NCBI GenBank assembly: GCA_036245805.1
Contig: BTRK01000005.1
Location: forward strand, 6,200,001 to 6,264,000
DNA length: 64,000 nt
Reading direction: 5' to 3'
From: Pristionchus mayeri
Lineage: Eukaryota; Nematoda; Chromadorea; Rhabditida; Neodiplogasteridae
Shown here: piece by piece, positions 55,807 to 64,000 of the stretch
Position numbering within the stretch: the stretch's first letter is position 1
Layout of the letters: each line of letters opens with the position of its first letter
The notes under the pieces: generated by a model
What the model was told of the DNA's origin: nothing
What the model saw: only the letters and a program-made list of their open reading frames with translations
Databases searched by the model: none
Program-made: the position numbers and the translations under genes

Positions 55807-56548
55807 CTTCCAAATCACTACGCGATCGAAACGCCAACAGGCGAGCAAATCTACTACGCAACCGAGGTAATTCAGATAATAAAAAAATAGTGCAATTGTC
55901 CGACCTAGTGCCCCTGCCGTAGTCGTATCTTGAGATCTGTTAAAATTGCATTGTTTTCGATTGCATTTTTTTCACCATTAATATGTAAATAATAATTTAT
56001 CAATAATTGTGTTTCGAAAAAATTATTAATTTAGGACAGGGACGTCGTGCAGGTGCAGGGAAGTGGACACATCTTCCGGATTAAAGAAGGAGTATCAGCA
56101 AAGTTAAAGGTTGCGGGTTCGAATCCCACCAGTTTTTGAAAAATCTTCTAGATATTTGAATTCCCGCACGTCCCTTCCCTTCAAGCCCCCCTTGGCACCG
56201 TGCCAACTAATGATAATTCGGTTCAAAATAGAGATGTGAAAGTGAAATTTTCAGAATCTCTTTTGGTTGTACAAAGGTCGGTTATGGTCATGACAACGTC
56301 AACATTTCAACTTTGCTGACAGTCCTTCTTTAAGGTCTTGGACGGATACGACAGGGTGGTTTATTTTAAACATTTTATCTCGAAATACTATCATTAAATT
56401 AATTTAATTCAGCACTTGTTTTGTTCTAAATAAATAGTGAATAAGTGAAACCTGTTTCTAGGTGGGATTCAACATCACTAAACATTTTCAACAGTGGTAC
56501 AAATGGGATTCTGAACGAGATTACACTATCGATGGATCGGGAGAGTTG
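55807..56548 (+). pseudogene. Scramblase B fragment, three exons, split by a MITE
   Basis: Exon a 55807-55866 (NHYAIETPTGEQIYYATE) has exactly the length of the matching exon in scramblase A. Exon b starts at 56035 (DRDVVQVQGSGHIFRI), is interrupted by a 245-bp TTAA-flanked element, and resumes with KVLDGYDR up to the GT at 56356. Exon c 56462-56548 (ending TIDGSGEL) has the length of the corresponding exon of scramblase C. The upstream exons, the Cys-rich segment and the C-terminal helix are absent. A truncated mariner lies upstream and another mariner end downstream. It is most simply a dead partial duplicate, although a GT inside the element at 56110 would splice in frame. Confidence 0.75.
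56085..56329. mobile_element. 245-bp MITE flanked by TTAA, inserted in scramblase B exon b
   Basis: Termini AGAAGGAGTATCAGCAAAGT and ACTTTGCTGACAGTCCTTCT are inverse apart from a small mismatch. TTAA lies at 56081-56084 and 56330-56333. The interior is homologous to 9452-9695. Confidence 0.85.
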
Positions 56549-59500
56549 GTGAGATTACAGATAACAGATGTGGTGTCAGATAATAATCCCGGAAAACATT
56601 TTAAAAGGAAATGTAAAACGTTGTGTTGATTTATTATTGGAAAATTATTTGGAAAAAATTTGAATTATCCGAGCTGGCGATTTTGGCGTATTATCAGGTT
56701 GTTGCGAAAGTCTTGTCGCGTCATAGCGCTTGAACATTGTAGCGCATATATTCCTTACTTTATCTTTCGATATCATATAACTAATTACAATCGATGAGGT
56801 AATCCATAGCCTTTCTAGCGCACTTTACTCCACACCTGAAGAATCATTTAGAAATTCACAGTGATAGACGAAACCCTGAGGAGTGAGGTCACGGATATGC
56901 TCGTTTTTGCGTTTACTACTACTCGGAAAAGAGTGATTTGGCCAAATGTATAGCATATTCATAAACGCCATGAGCCATGCATTACCAGGGTACATTAATG
57001 CATAGCCAGGCACAAAAGACTTTCTTGGAAATTTTAAAAATTTCGGACTTAAATTTGGACAAGAATTTGCGGAAACATGCTTTATCGTCTAATTTTCGTG
57101 CCGATGTATGTGAGAATCACTATTGTTCTGAAATACTGACGTTGTGAGGTGAATGACTTACTATTTCAATTTGGGGGTTGCCGAATATTCCCCCCGGCAA
57201 AATTTGTCTTTCAAAATAGAGATCCTCAAATTTGAATGACGAAAACTGCCTTATTTGGCAAAATTATTGCTCGCAGCCGGCTTAAATGGTGGACCTATTA
57301 CGTTTATCTGAACAAGCAACCCTTCCTCTATTATAATTTCACAAGAAATATTTCAGAAGTCGCTAGCTGTTTTAAGGCTATTATAAATGTTTTAATTTAT
57401 TTTTAGCTCGTTTTCACTCAAAATAAAATTCGTTAAATTTTCCGGTTTTCTATAGTAGCTTCATTAGGGGTAACTGCATGGCTATTGTGTTCATGTATGC
57501 ACCTAAATCATTCCCGAAATTCAAACAACAATTTTTAAAAAAAAATAGAACTCTAAACAAAAAATAACAAAAAAAAATTAAATTTAAAAAACTGCATGTA
57601 AAAAAACTGCAGGGAAAATTGCAAAAAAAACTGCAGGGAAAATTGGTTCTGAAATGTTTCCACGAGGATGGAAAATGTCATGACTCGTATCACATTTGAC
57701 CACCTCGGCACCTCCGATCCTCCTCCATTGTTCGACCGTAAAATAAGTAGCGAGAATCGCCTGACTTCGCAATTTTGTAAACTTGTACGTGGGGAGATTA
57801 TGCATGATGCAGCCAATGTGTTGAACTTTGATTTTATGATGATGAAAATTGACGTCCAAAATTTTTCGAATTTTTGCGTTTGGAGCCGGATCATAATCAT
57901 CCTTTTTGGATTGTTGCTGCATCTTGAGTGAACAATATCTGCAAAAGTTAGGCTCCATAACTCAGGCTCCATAAATAGGCTCCATAAAAAAATAAAAAAT
58001 TTTAGACGTCTCGGAAAATCGATATTCTGGCGTTTTTGGATGATCACCAAAAGAGTTCAGAAGTGAATTATTATCATCAACGGTTACACTTTACACACAG
58101 TTAGTATGAGATTATATCGACTTTTGGTTGAGGTTTAAAAAATAAATTTAAACACTCTCACGGAAACTGCACACAGTACACATTCTTCTTTAGATGTATA
58201 CCCATACACCACATGGCTATATTTTCGTGAGGTTGATCTCTTGAATGCTCCAAACTATAAGTAAATAGGGTGACGTTGGATGAAGTTATGATAAGTTGAA
58301 AAATGTTTCCAAACTTTTGCACAGTACTGTATATTCGGAATAATGAATAAGTTGTAGGAATGCCACGCCTGGATGCTCGAAAATGAGCTTCACTGATAAT
58401 AACGACCGAATTATTATTTTTTATTTTACCGATGTATTATCTTAATTATCATAGTATTAAGCCATGCCTAAATTGCCCAATGTGTGCCATATATACTGAG
58501 CCACTCGCATTCATTGCAATACTTACAATAAACTGAAGGCTTTTTTTGACTGGCGCGTTTGTTTCGAACGGGATTTTGAAAGTTTCTGTGCAATCGATAT
58601 ATAAGGTTATTACACTAAAAAGATTTCCGAAATTTCCAGAAGAATTTTTTTACGACCGAAAAATAGGTGTTCGTCTGTGAGTTTGTCCTCAGTATCCCAT
58701 AGTGGCGTTGGGTCAGATGATGTGTCAGATTCATGATTTCATCGGAAGATGAATGGAAATCATCGATACCGTACTACTACAGTAACCAAAGCTTACCGTA
58801 ACCCAGTGCGCTGGGTCATATGTTGGGTCAGATTCATGATTTCTTCTGCGGATGGATGCAAAGAATATTGAGAACCGTTTTTACAGGGATTTTGAAGCAT
58901 CCAAATGGGATTATTTTCTAAATATTCAGAGAACATTAAAAGAGGCGTAGTTGCCCACTAGTTTGATACTCTAATCGATTAGTAGACGAACGCACACCCC
59001 TACATTAGCATAGTTCACGAACTTATGTTCTGCTGTTCCATTTGAGGATACATTAAATTATTTTGTTTGATTGATTTCTGTCATTAGATGAAATAGCAGT
59101 TCGATTCCCATATACTGCATGATTTCTGAGCCTGATTTGAAATGGAGGAGAAAAAAAAACGGAATGATAACAACAAAAGAACATTGAAGCGGATGAAAAT
59201 CAGCGGAAACACTGAACAATTTGATGAAAGATTGTAGACCTGGGCGATGCGAACACGATTCGGTGATAGAATTTCCTGACTGTTACCGAAGAGGTCACCG
59301 ATAAAGTGTCTGAATCCCCCCCCCCCCCACCTGCCAGTTATGCTACACATTCTCTCGACCGGCCGATAGACTTTCAAAAAAAACTATCCAAATGCTTGCT
59401 GATGAAACACATAAATCGATATGATGAGTAGAGAGCCAGTGAAATGAGGACTGTGATGAGTGATTTGAATGAGAAACACACATTTCGGTAGTTGTTTTTG

Positions 59501-59990
59501 AAAGTATGCCGGTCGAGCGTCGAGAGAGTGTTCAAAAAGAAGAGACGGCTGTTCAAAATAGGAACTCGATTAAGAACAGTGACCACTCAATATGCGCATC
59601 GTTTCGTCTTTTTATATGTGGCTAAAGGAAGAAACGAAAAATCAATACGAATGAAGCGAATTTAGGGCCAGTCGTCGAATTAGCAGGTCATTCACACATC
59701 GAGGAGTGTATGGCCGGCTAATGGCAAACAACCTCCCTAGGACTCCCTTTTCTCTTTTCACCTTCTCGGAAATGCCCCATGACTTCTTTCTCAACATTTT
59801 CTAGCCATGAAACCGGTTTTTCCCTTCGCATTATCCCGATGTGATCTCCTGAATTTTAGCTTATTTGCTGAGAATACTGTCCGATTCATAAAAAAACATT
59901 TGCAAATTATTTATAATTTCACGATTATGACCCTCGAAAAAAATCAAATAGTATTAGGTATTCATATTTACAACTTGTACTCACGCATCG
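56549..59990. other. Intergenic region between scramblase fragments
   Basis: Starts with a mariner-like end (TCAGGTTGTTGCGAAAGTCT at 56695 after TA) whose partner I cannot find. The overlapping frames at 57553-58050 (-) are low-complexity (Phe-rich at one end) and unsupported. Short duplications are CTGCAGGGAAAATTG (twice near 57610), GGCTCCATAA (three times near 57960) and GTTGGGTCAGAT (58709, 58833). No gene seen. Confidence 0.5.
59325..59585. repeat. CCGGTCGA-family foldback, apparently split by an insertion
   Basis: The left half ends ATTCTCTCGACCGGCCGATA (about 59366) and the right half resumes GCCGGTCGAGCGTCGAGAGA (about 59508). The interposed 140 bp begins GACTTTCAAAAA and ends TTTTTGAAAGTATG, itself an inverted repeat. 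Confidence 0.55.
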
Positions 59991-62900
59991 ATGGGTGACA
60001 AGGAGTCTTTCAAGAAGAAGGAAGCTCTCGAGCCTCCGCCCGCCTATACTCAATCTGCCGATCATCCGCAGGTAGGAGTAGGGTCTATTTGTGGCTATCA
60101 TTACATATTTTAGAAGCTAAAACAAATTCGAACATGTCCGAATATCTGTTCGAAAGAGTATTTGGAATTTGCGCGAATTGTGATATATATCGGACACTTT
60201 ACGGATAAATATTGTCTGCAATGGCGAATTACACGGAGAACGTATACAAATCACAACCATCATTAGAACGTTTTTAGCAATCAGTCGGATGCTCTAAGCC
60301 TCCATTGTCCCTCAATATGTCCCAACTTGGAAAGATGGTGCGCAGTCTAATAATATTCATTATGGACGTCAATTTTAAATAAATATGTAGTGCAATTATA
60401 CACTCTCTCACTTGCGCATGATCGAATATTTTCGTAGAATCACAAGACGCAAACCCGCAATTTCCTACTTTATTCCGATTATATTTGAAGCGTTTGAAGT
60501 GATTGAAAACAGAATTTTTAAAAACATCAATACTTTACAGGAGCTGCGTGGCTCATGTCATCCATCAATGATAAGAGCACCTATCAATATTCAACCAGGA
60601 GCTCTGCCACCGAGTGAGTCCCACAGTCATGGCAAACCAGTGTTTTCATCATAATATTTGTAATATTATACAATTTTAATTCAATCCCCGCGGAATGAAC
60701 GAATGAATGAATGTACATACATTAATATTCACATTAATATTTTAATATTAATATTCACTTTTGAAAAAAATTGTCGTGTCGCATCTATTCAGAAGAACTC
60801 CGATGGGTGGCACCTCCCTCTTCTCTCATCCCTGGATGCCCTTCGGGACTCGAATTCTTGCATGGACTCGACAAGATAATCATTCACCGGAAGGAAGTAA
60901 TGAAGAAAATCGCTTCCTCTATCCAGGTCCTCCTATATGCCCTTAAAATGCATTAACACATTGGCCTATGATGCTCTAGTTGCTTCAAGGATCCGAGGTT
61001 ACGGAACTCAATATACAGTGTTTTGGATGGCAATAGTGAATAGAGGTAGTCAATTAGATGCTCGAAGTAGTGATTTTTTTAAACTCATCGTAAAGCGTTC
61101 ACATGCATTGTTTCTTTTTTACAAAAATCGTTCATTTAAATGATTGGAGAAAAAAAATCTGGCAATGCAGTTTCAGTTTCAAAATCGCTACGCGATCGAA
61201 ACGCCAACGGGCGAGCAGATCTACTACGCGAGGCAAATTGAGGTAATTTTTAAAATAAAAAAATCTAGTGATTATTAATAAAATAAATTGGATTAAGCAG
61301 AGGCGAGTAGTCAATCACTTTTATATAATATATCTTCTTCGGATTTAATAATTATCATGAAACTGCTACTGCACGAAAATTTAACAATATTATATCGTTT
61401 ACAAATCATCAATCTATTAAATCATGGACAGTGACTCATGGATAAGTTATGAATTATGAATAGCAAACAATAATTAATTTTAAAAAAAACATAATAAAGA
61501 GATAATTAATTGCAGGTCGTCTTCACTATCCATGCTCAACACGTCCGCGCTTTCTGCAAGTATTACGAACTACATTGCACCGTCGAGGGATCGGGAGAGA
61601 TGGTTAGTAGCATTATATATTTACTAGTCCGTAGGGCCCCCTCATTCGGCGGGGCCCCGTCCTAGCGGAGATCAAAAATTAAAATCACATATCTGACCCA
61701 CGGAGTATTAGTTGACTCAAGGCTAATTATTGACTGGATACGATAGTTGACGAATGCTAATTATTGATCGATATACTGTAGTCCAAAAGCCATAAGTCTG
61801 ACCCACGGAATAATAGTTGTCCCATGGCTAATTATTGATTGGTATACGATACTCTAGTGGGCCGATGCCTTTCGAACGTTATCAGTCCCTTCACTCCCGA
61901 TTTCGCGATCCGGTTACGCGCCAAGAATTAGCGCTTTATATATAGGTATATATATTATTATTGTTACTATTATTACTATTAGTACTAGTAATATAGATTA
62001 TTAGTATTTAGTGCATCTTCTTTCAGTTCGGAGCGTTTCGATATCGTCTACCTGGCTGCTCATCAAAACCGGTGCTCTCGATTGCGGACGAGTGTGGGCG
62101 GGATGTAAGTAGGGATGGTTTCTAGGGTTCTCTTATTGTAATGGTTTTGTATGATTTTCAGTTATGTTTCATGTTCGCTAGTTCGAGATATATTGTACAT
62201 GGAGCATATCTGAAAATGATACAATTTTTTTCCATTCCAAGAAGAGAACGCTAGATGTAAGTAGGGATTGTTTCGCAATCCACCTTCTCTTCATCATGTG
62301 GTCATTCGATTTCATCGTTGAGAAAGCTTGTTGAATGACGAGACATTTCATACACATCGTAACGCTAGCACTTCATATTTTGATAATTGCAAATTCAATT
62401 GTAAACAATGTGATATTATCTCTCATCCTCCTCTTAAAACACAAATTCAAAACAATCATCTAGGGATGCATATCTTCATAATCTCTTCCCTTACAGATAA
62501 TAACTGCCGATGTTGGGCCTTCAGTCTGCACCATCTGTTCCGAAGACTCCGTTCTTTTGGTGAATATTAGAGTTCGTAATTCGGGCCTTCGTATCTCCAT
62601 TTTGCATACTCTCTCGGCCGGTCGAGTTGTGAGATAGTATGCAAAATGAAGTTGTGAGATATTAAAAAATAGTGAATATTGAAAGTACGCAAAATGAAAT
62701 TTGCCACTGAGTGCAGCATCTTTCGAATTCCCTTTCCAAAGTTTTCATAAAAACGATGAGCCCGAACCTTTGGAAAGATGACCGGTTCGGAGAGAACCGG
62801 ATTCATCATTTTATGATATTTTCAATATAGTATATATTATAGTTGAAATCCGTGTCGACCGCCTCGACGCTTGGTCAGATGAACACTTCAAAAGATGGCA

Positions 62901-63198
62901 AAGCCGTCAATTGTGAGCTAAACGATCATTGCTGTACTATTTGATAAGAACAATAGAATATAGTTGGAGATTGTTATTTTTCTGATAAATTTGTATTCGA
63001 AACTAAGAAAGTTGCAATTTCAGTCCCTCGGGATCTATCGGTGCGCACGAAGGCGGTAATCACCGGTGCTCGCACTATCATGGTCAGTTTTTTTTATTTT
63101 ACAAATAAATTACAATTATATAAATAAGACTTGACCAGTTGCAGGAATTCGCGGATTACACACTTTTCGAAAATTTGTCAAAAGTTGGCATTAATTGA
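59991..63198 (+). CDS. Divergent phospholipid scramblase C
   Basis: Exons: 59991-60071, 60278-60337, 60541-60613, 60793-60926, 61177-61242, 61516-61602, 62027-62104, 62497-62559, 62843-62912, 63024-63082, 63145-63198. All phases join. The N-terminus has LEPPPAYTQ, as in scramblase A. Then come INIQPGALPP, LRWVAPP, CPSGLEFLHGLDKIIIHRKE, NRYAIETPTGEQIYYARQIE, a short segment ending VEGSGEM, RYRLPGCSSKP, and FPRDLSVRTKAVITGARTIM. Compared with A, the exon carrying RFKVYDALNR is missing, the CC-rich palmitoylation-type cluster is reduced to isolated cysteines, and the helix region AVVIGACIMI has become AVITGARTIMEFADYTLF, with Arg and Asp. It may be non-membrane or pseudogenising, yet the frame is intact throughout. 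Confidence 0.7.
61690..61850. repeat. Direct repeat in scramblase C intron 6
   Basis: TCTGACCCACGGA followed by TA-TAGTTG and CTAATTATTGA occurs at about 61695-61735 and again at about 61797-61837. A related unit (GCTAATTATTGATCG) lies between. Confidence 0.7.
62124..62255. repeat. Foldback MITE with ATGTTTCATG core
   Basis: CTAGGGTTCTCTTATTG and AAGAGAACGCTAG ends. The inner arms are CAGTTATGTTTCATGTTC and GTACATGGAGCATATCTG. It lies in scramblase C intron 7, 19 bp after the donor. Confidence 0.75.
62567..62650. repeat. Foldback MITE of the CCGGTCGA family
   Basis: TTAGAGTTCGTAATTCGGGC at the left, CATTTTGCATACTCTCTCGG and CCGGTCGA at the centre, TAGTATGCAAAATGAAG at the right. It lies 7 bp after the donor of scramblase C intron 8. 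Confidence 0.7.
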
Positions 63199-64000
63199 TC
63201 AAAATAACTGTTTTCTGCATGATTATGAAATTGTACGAAGCCAAGCTAGTTTTCGTAACGTTTTCCAATCTATACTAAGCCACTAGGATCCTTCGATACT
63301 TGAATTTATAAATTGACAACACATGTCTACATTAGTATAGAGTAGAGTCCGTATTGATAGTGATTTGTGGTTTAAAATAAAAGTAATTGTGACAGTATTT
63401 CATTCAAAAGTTGAACTGGATTTACGGTATGAATACACTGGAATATGGAGTCGAATATCAAAATGAGTTGAACGAATTATACTTGATTGATAACATCACA
63501 AAACGTTCCGCGCCTGAACAGTTCAATTGTATGAACATAATGTTTTGTTCTGTTGTAAATCCAGAATGCAGGCAAGAATGTTCCTCCAGATTCACTTGAA
63601 CAATTCAATCAGTTGCACATTGATTCTTTTCAGCTGCACAATATTCTCCAGCATTCCCTCGGGTTTCCTGAAAATTTATTACGAGTTGTGAGTAAAGTTC
63701 TCTCATTGAGAACTATTAGGTTGTTGCAAAAGTCTTGCGGGTTTTTTTTGATATTTTGCATTCCATCTTCCTTTTAGTTTGACCGATCTCATTCCGTATA
63801 TTAAGTACTAATGAGGCCATGTATACTCTTTCATATGCGCACCCTATCAGCATTGCCCAATCGGGGAGGCGAGAACACGACAAAGTTAAAATTGCGAAAA
63901 TTTATCCATCGACAACGATACATTTCTCAATCTTATGTTTCCATTGAAGCATGAATGCTCCATTCCTGGTGGTTATATGAAGCTCCCATCTTTACCCTAT
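63199..64000. other. Right edge: 3' flank of scramblase C and start of another mariner
   Basis: TTAGGTTGTTGCAAAAGTCT begins at 63716 after TA (63714-63715) and is like the end at 56695. The element runs past the window. No transposase frame is visible in the 285 bp available. Confidence 0.6.

Noticed and set aside
56105..56135. tRNA-like B box (GGTTCGAATCC) suggesting a tRNA gene or SINE
   Set aside because: There is no matching A box or cloverleaf upstream, and the sequence lies inside the TTAA-flanked MITE whose boundaries are clear.
57553..58050. 165-codon and overlapping 124-codon frames on the minus strand
   Set aside because: AT-driven Phe/Ile-rich sequence with simple repeats at one end and no recognisable domain.

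Overview
The window is nuclear DNA of a nematode. The evidence is compact multi-exon genes with GT...AG introns, two nematode-type seven-transmembrane chemoreceptor genes (one Srd-like, one Srh/Sri-like), small secreted C-type lectins, and many mariner-type elements with TA target sites. I cannot fix the genus. All gene models below were built by hand from splice sites, and for most of them the exon lengths sum to an exact open frame.

Layout. 0-3 kb: an Srh/Sri-like receptor on the minus strand, running off toward the left edge. 3.5-10.9 kb: two tandem paralogous secreted C-type-lectin-like genes (+). 11.5-15.5 kb: an Srd-like receptor (+). 15.5-21 kb: no gene I can assemble, only repeated exon-like motifs and a LINE tail. 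21-26.2 kb: a four-finger C2H2 protein (-). 26.2-30.3 kb: repeats only. 30.3-37.1 kb: a 14-exon PHD-finger gene (-). 38.5-45.3 kb: a 21-exon, 1017-aa acidic protein (+), head-to-head with the PHD gene. 45.5-51.1 kb: a phospholipid scramblase (-). 53.6-55 kb: a small secreted cysteine protein (-). 55.8-56.4 kb: a broken scramblase copy. 60-63.2 kb: a divergent scramblase (+).

The most interesting signal is a module of about 100 residues encoded by three consecutive exons with a shared intron-phase pattern (0, 0, 2). It occurs once in the PHD gene and twice in tandem in the divergently transcribed acidic gene. I do not recognise it as a named domain. The two neighbours therefore look like diverged paralogues that acquired different C-termini, one a PHD finger and the other acidic linkers plus LARF repeats.

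The second strong signal is a set of four very long, near-perfect inverted repeats (1.0-1.9 kb, arms of about 0.4-0.9 kb), each inside an intron of a different gene (zinc finger, PHD, acidic, scramblase). Two of them share termini and interior sequence. Transcription through the hosts would produce long hairpin RNA. Smaller foldback families (six copies of one, about six of another, about four full-length or near full-length of a third carrying ACGTCA/TGACGTCA-type sites) and a TTAA-flanked 245-bp MITE that has split a scramblase exon complete the picture.
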